Assembly (NCBI GenBank): GCA_004431415.1
Contig: QPMI01000318.1
Coordinates: 21,503-85,502 of the forward strand
DNA length: 64,000 bases
Source: Cyanophora paradoxa
Taxonomy: Eukaryota; Glaucocystophyceae; Cyanophorales; Cyanophoraceae
Direction: 5' to 3'
Shown here: positions 10,414-19,951 of the stretch, in pieces
Layout: each line of letters opens with the position of its first letter
How positions within the stretch are numbered: position 1 is the stretch's first letter
Translations under genes and position numbers: made by a program
Notes under the pieces: generated by a model
What the model was told of the DNA's origin: nothing
Database searches by the model: none
The model's input: only the letters and a program-made list of their open reading frames with translations

Positions 10414-11669
10414 TCAGCGGCGGGCAGGGAAGGGGTGGGGATGGGGGGCGGCGGCGCACTCGAGGCGCTGGGCGATCTGGCGGGCGCGCTTCTTGATCTG
10501 GTCGACCTGGTCCTGGGAGTAGTCGGAGGGGATCTGGTCGTAGAGCTCCATGAAGAGGACGTCGTCGCCGCGCTTGATCGCCGCCGCCAGCCGCTTCGCC
10601 AGCGACTCGTCCTGCTTCGAGAGGATCACCTCGCCGCCCTCCCCCGCCCCCTCCAGGTGCGCGTTGAAGAGCTCCGAGAGCGACTCCCCCTCGCCGGCGC
10701 TCGCGACCACCCGGTGGGCCACCGCGCGCCGCTCCAGGTCCCACAGCGCCGTCTTTGCCGCGTCGATGAAGCCCATGCCGCCCCGCGCTCCGGAGCCGCG
10801 CCGCGCCGTCGCCTCCCCCGCCCCGCCCCCCGACGCCACCCCCAGCAGCAGCGGCAGGCCCTCCAGCTGCGCCCCCGAAAGCGTCGGCCGGCGGGGCGGG
10901 GCGGGGAGGGCGGGGCGGGGCACGGGCGCACGGAGATGGGGGGCGGGCGGAGGAGGGAGGGGAGGCCGAAGTGCCCGAGGGAGGAGGTGGTGCGCAGCGC
11001 GTGCAGGCGGCTCTCCAGCTCCCGCCGCTGCACCGCCCCGCCCCGGGCCCCCGCCTGGGCCCCCATCTCTGCCAGCAGGTTCCGCCGCCGCAGCGGCGGG
11101 ATCGACTCCTTTTTGCACTTTTCCCGCTTCGCCGGCGTCATGCGCGTGAACGGGTGCCGCCTGCGCCCCGTCGCGCGTCCCGTGAGGCGAGCCAGACGGG
11201 GCTCGGTGGTGGGGGCCGACCCGACGGGCAGGACGACCGCTTGCAGCGTCGCCGGTGCCGTCCTCACGCGCTGGAGCGCCCTCTCGAAGGGGTTTGCTGT
11301 TTGCTCGCCCCGGCCCCCGCCGGGGCCCACCGCTGGCATCAGCGGCGGAGGCCGGGGCGGGGGGGGTGCTTGCGGCTCCTCCGGCACGCTGCGGGCAGCC
11401 GAAGCACCGCCTCTAGCTAAATCTAAACCTGCTTGGGCGTCTTTTGCTGCGGCAAGCTTTGCATCCTTCTCGGCTATCAGCCGCTTGCGGTAAGACTGGA
11501 ACCAGTCGGCGACAACTTGGTCAGAGCGATGCATCTGCCAGGCCGGAGCACGCGGCTGGCTCTGGTAATGATGTACAGGCCTGGGGCCGTGGACTGACGC
11601 CTGGAGCCCCTCATCGTCGTCCTCGCTGCCCCCTGTGGACGGAAACAGCGAGTCGAAGAAGCGGGGCAT
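10414..11669 (-). CDS. Unknown protein, about 390 residues
   Basis: Not recognised. Two exons: a long first exon from ATG at 11669 (MPRFFDSLFPSTGGSEDDDE) and a second joined across a GT-AG intron at about 10870-10940, giving PPPISLEGLPLLLGVA. The N-terminal half holds a basic helical stretch (VADWFQSYRKRLIAEKD) and a proline-rich segment. The C-terminal half is mostly charged helix (LWDLERRAVAHRVVAS, SKQDESLAKRLAAAIKRGDD, DYSQDQVDQIKKRARQIAQ), suggesting coiled coil or helical-bundle structure. No membrane segment or signal peptide. It is divergent from the flavoprotein gene at 11869 with 199 bp between. Coding support rests on one long open frame, clean splicing and amphipathic helices. Confidence 0.55.
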
Positions 11670-11760
11670 GGGGCCGGCGGGGCCGGCCAGGCGCCGGCCG
11701 AGCGTAGCGCAACTCCTGCAGGCTGCTGTGTGGCCGTGCGGGCCGCCAGAGAGCGGCTAG

Positions 11761-11815
11761 GAGAGCAGCGCGGTTACTGGGTACGAGGCAGGAGTTACTG
11801 GCAGTTACTGGGTGC
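11761..11815 (+). promoter_or_regulatory. Clustered GTTACTGG / CAGTTAC motifs upstream of the flavoprotein gene
   Basis: Three copies of GTTACTGG (about 11773, 11794, 11804) stand 55-100 bp before the ATG at 11869; the last lies inside GGCAGTTACTGGG. CAGTTA is the reverse complement of the MYB core YAACKG. The same word is repeated ahead of the P450 reductase gene (14435, 14451) and the Cys-rich gene (39590, 39760). A regulatory role is inferred. Confidence 0.35.
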
Positions 11816-11868
11816 GGTGTTTTTTTGTTCACGCGGCCTCTTTCGGCGCGTTCGTTCAGTCCGCAAAC

Positions 11869-14265
11869 ATGGCGGGCAAGGATGCGGAGGTCACCTCCGA
11901 CCTGAAGATGACCAGCGCCGCGGGCGGCGGCGCCGGCATCTACCTGATTGTGCAGCTGGCGGTGGTCCTGGCTCTGGGCGCTTTCTCCTACTTCACCATC
12001 GTCCCCATGCTTGGCGACGCGACGAGCCTTCCGGCGCGCTTCGTCGCCTACACGCAGGAGAACGCCCTGGTCTGGCAGATTCCCGCGTTCTTCGTGTCGT
12101 GCTATGTGGCGTTCCGCCTGGTCTTCTCGCTGTCCAACTCGGTCAGCTCGAAGCCGGCGAAGCTCTACGAGCGCGCCAAGTCGAGCGATGTGCGTGATGA
12201 GATATCGCGCGCGCGCGCCGGAGGTCGGGCGCGGCTGACCAGGGACGCGTCCCGCGCTCTGCTGCTTCGTCGCGCAGGACTTCTACGATGTCGCCATCGT
12301 CGGCTCGGGCCCCAGCGGCTCGGTCTGCTCGTTCTACCTCACTCGTGATCACAAGGCGCGTGTCCTGGTGCTCGAGAAGAAGAAGTTCCCCCGCGACAAG
12401 TACTGCGGCGATGCCGTCCCCGCTGCCTGCCACCCCATCATGGTTCGCGCGCCGCCGGCGCGCGTCGGTTATTTTCGTGCTCACGCCGCCGCAGGACGAC
12501 ATGGGCGTGCTCAAGCAGATCCTCGACGCCAAGAAGGGCCACCCGGTACAGTTTTGTTTAGTTACGCGACTTCTTTCGCGCCTAAAATGACTCCGCAGGC
12601 CGACAACGGTGGCATGATCAGCCCCGGCGGTCTCACTTTCATTGGGCGCTCGGCCGGCGAGATCGGGCGCAACGCCGTCATCGGCATCCGCCGCATTGTG
12701 CTCGATGAGCACCTGGCCATGGCCTCCCGCAAGGCCGGCACCGACCTTAAGGAGAACAGCGAGGTCATGGTGCGCCGACGCCCGCCCCGCCCCGCCCTGC
12801 GCCGGGCGGGGCCCTCAGGCTTGTGCAGGGCGCCAAGTTCGACCGCTCCACCGGCCTGTGGACCATCGAGGTTAAGCGCTGGGAGGGCGGCGCCGACAAC
12901 GAGTGGGCCGTCGAGAACATGACCGGCGAGAACAAGTCCACCGGTCCGCGCGCCGCATCCGCCGCGCCATCCCGCGCGTTGGCTCACTTCGCGCTGCTTT
13001 GCAGAGGTGATCACGTACAAGGCGCGCGCGCTGGTGTGCGCGGACGGCGCGACCTCGACCCTTGCTCGCAAGCTCGGCATCGTCAAGACCGCCCCCGAGG
13101 GCGTCTGCTCCCGCGCCTACGTCCAGGTCCGTGCGCCGCTCCGCGTCCCGGCGGCGCGGGCGGGGCGGGGTGTGAGCGTGGCGGGGGCGCAGGGCGACTC
13201 GCACAACTTCAAGGCGGACGGCGTCGTCTTCTACCCGCCCAAGCTCCTGCCCGGCTACTGCTCCGTCTTCCGCGTCGGCGCCGACCAGCACGACCTCTCC
13301 TTCTGCTGCTACATCATCCCCGGTCCGCCCGCCCCCGCCCCCGCCCCCGCCGCCCCAGCGCCAACGTGATGAGAACTGGATTCCCCTTCGTGATCACTCG
13401 CTGAACGAACAAAAAACACAGCTCACTCTGATTCCGCGCCCTCCAAAAAACCAAATAAAGCTAGTTGCCGGCGGCGTGCGCCGGGGCGCGGCTGACGCGG
13501 GGGAGCGCTGCAGGCAACCCGAAGGTGACGGAGAAGGAGCTGCCGACCCTGCACCACGACATCATCAAGAACGACCCCTACGTCTCCAAGGCCCTCGGTC
13601 CGCCCGCCCGCCGCTCGCGAGCCGTGCGCGGCGGGGCCGGGGCGAGCGGGCGGGGGGGCGGCAGGCCCGAACGCCAAGCTGGAGCGCATGAAGGCGGCGT
13701 CGCTGCGCCTGGGCGGCGTGCCGAAGAGCTACGGCGAGCACGTCGTGCTCGTCGGCGACGCCGCCGGCACCATCGACCCGCTCACCGGCGAGGGCATCCA
13801 CACCGCCATGATCACCGGCAAGATGGCCTCGATCGTCCTCGGCGAGGCGATCAAGACCGGCAACTACAGCGAGGGCCACATGGCCAAGTACCACGCCATG
13901 TGGATGAAGGAGTTCGGCGCCGACTTCTACTGGTCGATGAAGGGCGCGCAGCTCCTGTACAAGTTCCCGCTGCTCCTCGACGCCGCCTGCGCGGCCGTCC
14001 AGCGCAAGGGGCCCGAGTTCCTCGGCGAGTGGGCCCTGGTGCGTTCCTTGGCCCCGCCTCGCCCCGCCGGCGCCCGGCGGCTCACGGGGGCGGGGGGCAG
14101 ATCATGACGAACCAGCGGCCGAAGATCGACCTGATCAAGCCGCGCATCGCCTTCCCGATCGTGACGGAGATCATCTCGCAGTTCGTCCAGCAGAAGATCC
14201 TCGGGCGCCCGACCCCGCGCTCCAAGATCGACAAGGAGCTCGCCGCCGCCAAGAAGGACAAGTAG
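11869..14265 (+). CDS. Geranylgeranyl-reductase-family FAD oxidoreductase, ER-membrane type
   Basis: FAD-dependent oxidoreductase of the geranylgeranyl reductase (CHLP-like) superfamily, which reduces isoprenoid double bonds. Two N-terminal membrane segments (IYLIVQLAVVLALGAFSYF and WQIPAFFVSCYVAFRLVF) precede the dinucleotide fold DVAIVGSGPSGSVCSFYL. Then come KYCGDAVP, the second FAD motif VLVGDAAGTIDPLTGEGI and a C-terminal helical part. The last four residues are KKDK, a classical dilysine ER-retrieval signal. That points to the ER membrane rather than the plastid, so chlorophyll-phytol synthesis is less likely than another isoprenoid or lipid reduction. Ten introns, all with GT donors, several C-rich first and G-rich last. 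Start at 11869 gives MAGKDAEVTSDLKM. Confidence 0.85.
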
Positions 14266-14634
14266 GCGGCCGCCCGGCCCGAGCCCTCCCCCCCCGCTTC
14301 CCTCCCCCCGATGGCAGCCCCATTCGTGCTGCACGGCAGCGAATGTCTGTAATTCTATGTTTTCCAAAGAGCAGTTTCCTTTCCTCCGACGAGCGCCGCG
14401 CCGCGAGTTACGCGTGCGGCAGTTGCGCGTGCGGCAGTTACGGCACAAGGCAGTTACTCGCAGGCAGTGCACGTGCGCGGATTGTTTACATAAAGAGATC
14501 GCAGGCGCTCTAGGACGTTAACGCACGGGTCACTGTGCAGAAATGGCGCGAATATTGATCGCAGGGTACGCCGTCCGCGCCAGTATCGATATCCCCCTCG
14601 AGCTCGATCCCGCTCCGCGCGGTGCCTCGGCAAG
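14266..14634. other. Intergenic, promoter side of the P450 reductase gene
   Basis: After a pyrimidine-rich 3' flank, 14400-14470 carries four variants of GCAGTTAC/GCAGTTGC spaced 9-16 bp, then AT-richer DNA before the ATG at 14635. No open frame of note. Confidence 0.4.
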
Positions 14635-17377
14635 ATGCTGTGGCTCGTGTCCTGGGGCATCATCGCGGTCCTCTTCTACGTAGTTCTGAAGGGTTTCCGC
14701 GGCCCGCCGGCGGCAGCGCTCAACAAGGATGGCTTCGACCCGAACTCGCTCGACGCGTTCTTGCACACGAACTACTCGGCCGAGGAGCTCGTGAAGGGTG
14801 CGCCAGCCCGCCGCGCGCGCGTGCCCTGCCCGGCACTGCGTGCCGGCCCAGACCAGCTGCCCGGCGCCGCCAGCTCGACGCACGGGCGTCCCTCGCGCGC
14901 CCGGTGATTCCGAGTGACTGACTGAGCGCTGCGCGCCGCGCGCGCCGCGCCGCGCGTCTCCGTTGCAGCCGCGAAGCCGCAGCTGCTGGTGGAGGACAAC
15001 AACCCGGGGCGCGCGGTGCTCGTCTTCTACGGCACTGAGTACGGCGCCTCGAAGGAGATTGCCTTCAAGCTGGGCGACCGCCTCAACGAGGAGGGCGTCT
15101 ACAAGGCCCGCGTGATCAATTTGATCGACCACAAGGCCATCGACTTCTCCCAGGAGCAGGCCGTCATGATCGTCTGCTCCACCGCCGGCGACGGTCAGCG
15201 CCGCCCGCCTCCGCGCGAGCCGAGCGTTGCCCCGGGCTGGTCGCGACCTCGGCGGGATTGCTGACGCGAGCGCGCAGGCGTGCCGCCGACGGAGGCGAAG
15301 CCGTTTTTCGAGGCTCTCGAGGAGAGCAGCGTGGTGATCCCCGCAGGCCTGCCCTACTCCGTGCTCGCCCTCGGCGACAGCAACTACCCGCACTTCTGCC
15401 GCTGCGGCCGCACCATCGACGCCATGCGCGCTCCTCGCCTCTTCCGCTCCTTTCTGCCGGTCTCGCTGAGGCGTGCGGGCAGGATGGCGGAGCGGGGCGC
15501 GGTGCGCTTCTTCGAGAAGAAGGACGTGGACCAGGAGGACTGGGGGGTCATCAACTCCTGGATCGCCGGTGCGGGCCCCCGGCGGCGCCGCCGCCGCCGC
15601 CCGGCCCGACGCGGCGGCAGGCGTCCACCGCGCCCTCAAGGGCCTCAAGATCGAGGTCCGCGACGAGTACCTCGCCGGCCTCGTGCGCGACCGCCCCGCC
15701 CCGCCCCGCCCCGCCCCGCCCCGCCCCGCCCCGCCGGGGCCGCGGGAGGGCGAGCCGGGGGCGCAGGAGAGTATCGCGGGGAAGGAGGGCGGGGAGGGGT
15801 CGTACAGCCGCTCGAAGCCCTTCATGGCGCCCGTCGCGGTGAAGCGGACGATCACCAAGGTCGAGGCCAAGGGCGACTCGGACGTCATGCACATCGAGTT
15901 CGACCTCTCCGGTCCGCCCCGCCCCGCCCTCCCACCCCGCCCCGCTCTCGCACCCCGCCCCGCGCCCCGCCCACCCGCCGGCAGGTTCCGAGATCAAGTA
16001 CGTGCCCGGGGACGCCCTCGGAGTCTGCCCCAGCAACAACCCCAAGACCGTCGCCGTCCGCCCGCCCCCGCCCACCCGCGCCGCCCGCGCCGGCGTCCGA
16101 CGGTCCCGGCCCACGCCGCGCGCGCAGGCGATCCTCAAGCGCTGCGGCTGGTCGGGCAAGGAGAAGGTGGCGGCGCCCGCCTGGTACCCCAAGGAGGAGG
16201 TCCGCGCCCCACCCCCGTCCGCCGGCGCGGGGCCGGGGCGGGGTGCGAGGGCGGGTCGGGGGCAGGGGGAGACGGAGATGCCGCTGAAGGACGCGCTGGC
16301 GCACTGCTACGACCTCAAGACCGTCCGCGGCGAGCTCCTCCGCACCCTCGTCGACGAGTGGCTCCCCGCCGGCTCCCCGCAGGGGGAGAAGGCGCGGGGG
16401 CTGCTGGCGGGGGGCCTGGGGCGGGACAACGGGGCGCTGGCGGGGTACCTGGAGCCGCGCGAGGTGCTGGACGTGCTCGAGGAGCACCCGGCGGCCGCCC
16501 CCGCCCCCGCCGCCCTCCTCAAGGCCCTCAAGCAGCTCCTCCCCCGCTACTACTCCATCTCCTCCTCCCCCCTCCACGTCCGCCACCCTCGCCCGCCCCC
16601 GCGCACCCTCCCCTCGGACCGACGGGGCGGCAGAACGCGGAGCGGGTGAGCATCACGGCGGGGGTGGTGCGGTACGAGACGCTGGGGAAGGGGCGGGAGG
16701 GGGTGTGCACGACGTTCCTCTCGGACCGGGTTGCGGTCGGGGCCAAGGTGCCCATCTTCATCAGCCCCAACAAGGACTTCCGCCTCCCCGCCGACCTCGC
16801 CACCCCCATCATCATGGCCCGGCCCCGCCCCACCTCGCCCCGCCCCGCCCCGCCTGACGGCCGCGCAGATCGGGCCGGGGACGGGCCTGGCGCCGTTCCG
16901 GTCGTTCCTGCAGCACCGGGAGCTGGCGGCGAAGGAGGCCGGGGCGGCGATGGAGGCGGCCGCGAACGTGCTCTTCTTCGGCTGTCGCCACGAGGCCAAG
17001 GACTTCCTCTACCGCGACGAGCTCACCGTCCGCGCCCCCCGCCCCCGCCGCCCCCGCCCCCGCCCCCACCGAGTCCCCCGCAGAAGCTGGCGGACGGGAA
17101 GAAGCTGCGGCTGCACACGGCCTTCTCGCGGGATCAGGCGGCGAAGGTCTACGTGCAGCAGCGGCTGCGGGAGGCGGGGCCGGCGGTGTGGCAGGCGATC
17201 GCGGCCGGGGGCCACGTGTACGTGTGCGGCGACGCGAAGCACATGGCGGCGGACGTGCACGCCGCGCTGCTCGAGGTGGCGGCCGACCAGGGCGGCCTCG
17301 GCTCCCTGCAGGCCGCCCAGGCCCTCTTCGACGACCTCGTCAAGCAGCACCGCTACCAGCGCGACGTCTGGGCCTGA
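14635..17377 (+). CDS. NADPH-cytochrome P450 reductase
   Basis: Diflavin reductase that passes electrons from NADPH through FAD and FMN to ER cytochromes P450. N-terminal membrane anchor ([17 protein letters not shown]). FMN domain: [51 protein letters not shown] domain: [11 protein letters not shown] and [15 protein letters not shown] domain: [48 protein letters not shown], ending in YQRDVWA; the C-terminal Trp is the family's FAD-stacking residue. About a dozen short introns; donors include GT (15683-15766) and GC (before IGPGTGLAP). The start at 14635 places the anchor at the extreme N terminus, as is usual. The neighbouring ER flavoprotein on the same strand may share the compartment, but no functional link is shown. 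Confidence 0.95.
15683..15766 (+). other. Example intron: (CCCCG)n then G-rich 3' half
   Basis: An 84-nt GT-AG intron in the P450 reductase gene. Positions 15691-15735 are almost perfect CCCCG repeats; the last 30 nt are G-rich (GGGAGGGCGAGCCGGGGGCGCAG region). The two halves can pair, bringing donor and acceptor together. Introns of the same design occur in nearly every gene of the window. Confidence 0.7.
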
Positions 17378-17598
17378 TCATGACCCCGCCCACCCTCCCT
17401 CTTTCCCTCCCCCGTTCGGCGCCAGCCGGCGCCCTGAATACATGCACATCAAGAACGTAGCTCAGGCCCCAGAAACGCCCCGGCCCTCGCCGAGTCGGCG
17501 AGTCGGCGAGGCGCGCAGCGTCGCCGTCGGGGGCGGCAGCGGCAATAGTTACGATCGAAAGCAAGCGGGCGGGCGGGCGTGGGGGGCGGGGGGGCGGG

Positions 17599-19434
17599 CT
17601 AGCGGAAGCGGATGCGGGCGGCGGGGAGGGCGGAGCGGATGGCAGCGAGCTGGTCGGGGAGAAAGGGGTCGCCCCGCGGTGCCCGCACCTCGAGCTCCCG
17701 CAGGCGCGCCAGCGGGGCCAGGGCCCCCGCCGGGGCCCCCGCGCTGAAGAGGCGGCAGGGGGAGCGGAGGCGGAGGGCTGCGAGGGCGGGGGCGGCGGCG
17801 AGGGCGGCGACGAAGCGGCGCGGGAGGAAGGCGGCGGGCTCGGCGGCCTCGAGCTCGGCGCGGCGGAGGCGGCCCCACGCGCCCAGCGCCTCCCCGCCAG
17901 CTCCCGCAGCTCCCCGCCGGCACCCGCAGCCGCAGCACCTGCCGCCCGCACCCCGTCAGCGCCGCGGGGCGGGCGGGGCGGGCGGTGCCTGCCTGGAGTT
18001 CGGCGAGGGCGAGGAGGTCGGGGGCGAGGGGGGACCCGAGCGGGCCCCGGCGGGTGGCGCGCGGGGGCGGCGCGGGCGAGGGCGAGGGAGACGAGGGGGA
18101 GGGCGGCGAGGGGCGCGGCGGAGGCCCCGGGGCGAGCTCGACGTCGAGCTCGCGGAGGGCCCCGAGCGCCGCCAGCGGCCCCGCGTCCAGCAGCGGGGCC
18201 CCGATCGAGAGCGCGGCGAGGCTGCCCGCGAGGGGCCGGAGCTGGGCGAGGTCGGCCGGGGGCAGGGCGGGGGCGGCGGCGGTCTCGACGCCCTCGGCGC
18301 CGACGAAGCCGACGGTGAGGCGCTCGAGGCGGGCGAGCTGGCCCAGGGCGGCGAAGGCGGCGGGGAGGCCCATCGCCCCCGCGTCCCGCAGCGTCACGAG
18401 GAAGGAGACGGCAAGCTCGCGGAGGCGGGGCGCCAGCTGCCCCGCCAGCGCCCCGAAGAGCTGCGGGGCCACCGGCAGGCAGCAGAGGCGCAGCACCTCC
18501 AGCCGCTCCAGCGCCCCAATCGTCGCGAGGGAGGCCGGGGTGAGGATGCGGGAGAGGGCGACGGCGCGGCAGCCGTACTGCGCCGCCTCGGGCATCTCGA
18601 AGGAGAGGCGGCGGAGGCCCCCCGGCAGCGCCTCCAGCAGGGGCTCCGGCGCCAGCTTCGTCACGTGCTGCAGCGCCACCGACACCTCCAGCCCTGCGCC
18701 CGCATCGGGCCCCGCGCGGCGCCCCGCGCGGCGCCCCTCGCACCCTCCACGTGTATCTCTCGCAGGTGCTCCATCCCGGCCCGGCTCAAGCAGCAGGACG
18801 GCAGGCACAGCGTGTCGAGCTCCGGTCGGAGTCTCGCCAAGTTCCTCGCGTCCCAATCGGAGGCGCTCAAAAGCGCCATACGCCGATCCAGCAGGTGCTC
18901 TTGTATCACGGTTCTCCACCTGACCGTCAACGCCGCAGGTTAAAAGCTTGGGGTTGTCGCTTTCGGGTTGGGGTTCTGACCGTTTAGACACTCGCACGAG
19001 CGCAGCGAACACCGTGGCGTCGATGCTGTCGTATCAAAATGTTTTGGAGGGCGGCGCGCTCAGGTGCGGGGCGGCGCGGCCATGCGTGCGGGCAGGGCGG
19101 CGCACGCAGTGACGCGCTCCTGTCCCCAGGAACGCAGCCGAAGCGTGCGTTCCCAGCTCTGCCGGAGCAGTGTCAGTGCGACGGAACTCGGCGCGCACGA
19201 CTGCTGTCGATAACGCGGGAGTCGGAGAGCGGGGCGCACGATTTCCATCGATAACTTGGCGATGACCCATACCAGGTCGTCTGGCAGAGGCTCGAAAGCG
19301 TCGGGGTCCGCATGCGGCAGGTATACATCGTCTGCGCCGCCAGAAGGCCCAGCTAGCGGCGGCTCATCGACGTCGCCTGAACGCGTCCCAAGCTCAGCGC
19401 TAGCTGCGGCCGGCTCCGGCGGCTCCGGGTCCAT
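17599..19434 (-). CDS. F-box and leucine-rich-repeat protein
   Basis: Probable substrate adaptor of an SCF ubiquitin ligase. The first exon (ATG at 19434, [15 protein letters not shown]) ends in an F-box start, [18 protein letters not shown] very short second exon reads [12 protein letters not shown], and the third resumes [17 protein letters not shown], which together fit an F-box helix bundle. The rest is RNI-like leucine-rich repeats: [62 protein letters not shown]. The protein ends RIRFR before TAG. First intron uses a GC donor, second a GT donor (GTGTCTAAACGG). The F-box joining is inferred from motif fit; the LRR part is clear. 3' end faces the P450 reductase gene with 221 bp between. 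Confidence 0.7.
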
Positions 19435-19526
19435 GCGTGGGCCAGCTGCAGCAGCAGTCACTGCGGTAGCAGGGGGGTAGGGGCCGGGGGGGTAGGGGCC
19501 CGGAGGCGAGTTCCGGATCCTGCTGC

Positions 19527-19661
19527 ATTACGATCGTAATTAATTACGATCGCGAATTCACGTGAATTCGAATATATAGACGCTGCTGCAGCGCCTAGGC
19601 CGGGCGCCGGCAGCGCTGCGATTACGATCGTAATTAATTACGATCGCGAATTCACGTGAAT
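19527..19661. repeat. 41-bp direct duplication (19527-19567 and 19621-19661)
   Basis: ATTACGATCGTAATTAATTA followed by CGATCGCGAATTCACGTGAAT occurs identically twice, 94 bp apart. Each copy is itself composed of nested palindromes (TTACGATCGTAA, TTAATTAA, GAATTCACGTGAATTC). It may be a foldback-type remnant; no coding capacity. Confidence 0.75.
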
Positions 19662-19830
19662 ATCAATCAGCGCTGCGGCGCCTTCGAGCTCGAGCTCGAG
19701 TGCGCTATCATATATATATAGTATATATAGCTAGCGCTGTACGCACGTATACATGCATATATACATGTACAGTGCGTCGAGCTCGAGCTCGACTCTAGAT
19801 CGATATCTTGATCTAGATCTCGAGCTCCTC

Positions 19831-19917
19831 TCACTTGGCGGCTAGCTAGGGGCGCGGGGTCACTTGGCGGCTAGCTAGGGGCGCGGGCTCACTTGGCGGC
19901 TAGCTAGGGGCGCGGAG
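19831..19917. repeat. 29-bp tandem repeat, three full copies plus a fragment
   Basis: Unit begins TCACTTGGCGGCTAGCTAGG and continues GGCGCGG; copies start at 19831, 19860 and 19889, with a fragment near 19932. The first bases TCACTTGG are also the reverse complement of the final Lys codon and stop of the histidyl-tRNA synthetase gene (19952-19959), so the array looks like slippage copies of that gene's end. Confidence 0.75.
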
Positions 19918-19951
19918 ATCTCGAGATCTCGGGCTAGCTAGGGGCGCGGGG

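Larger units (their letters stand above)
19435..19951. other. Intergenic repeat island, AT-richer
   Basis: No gene. Contains a duplicated 41-bp element, palindromic AT stretches (ATATATATAGTATATATAG, TATACATGCATATATACATG), GAGCTCGAGCTCGAG blocks, and a 29-bp tandem repeat running into the 3' end of the histidyl-tRNA synthetase gene. Style matches the islands at 0.7-1.7 kb and 33-34.5 kb. Confidence 0.6.

Noticed and set aside
15691-15735. Telomere-like or subtelomeric GGGGC/CCCCG repeat
   Set aside because: These tracts lie inside introns of conserved genes throughout the window and are short.
19831-19917. CRISPR-like direct repeats
   Set aside because: Three 29-bp copies are directly adjacent with no spacers, in a eukaryotic nuclear context.
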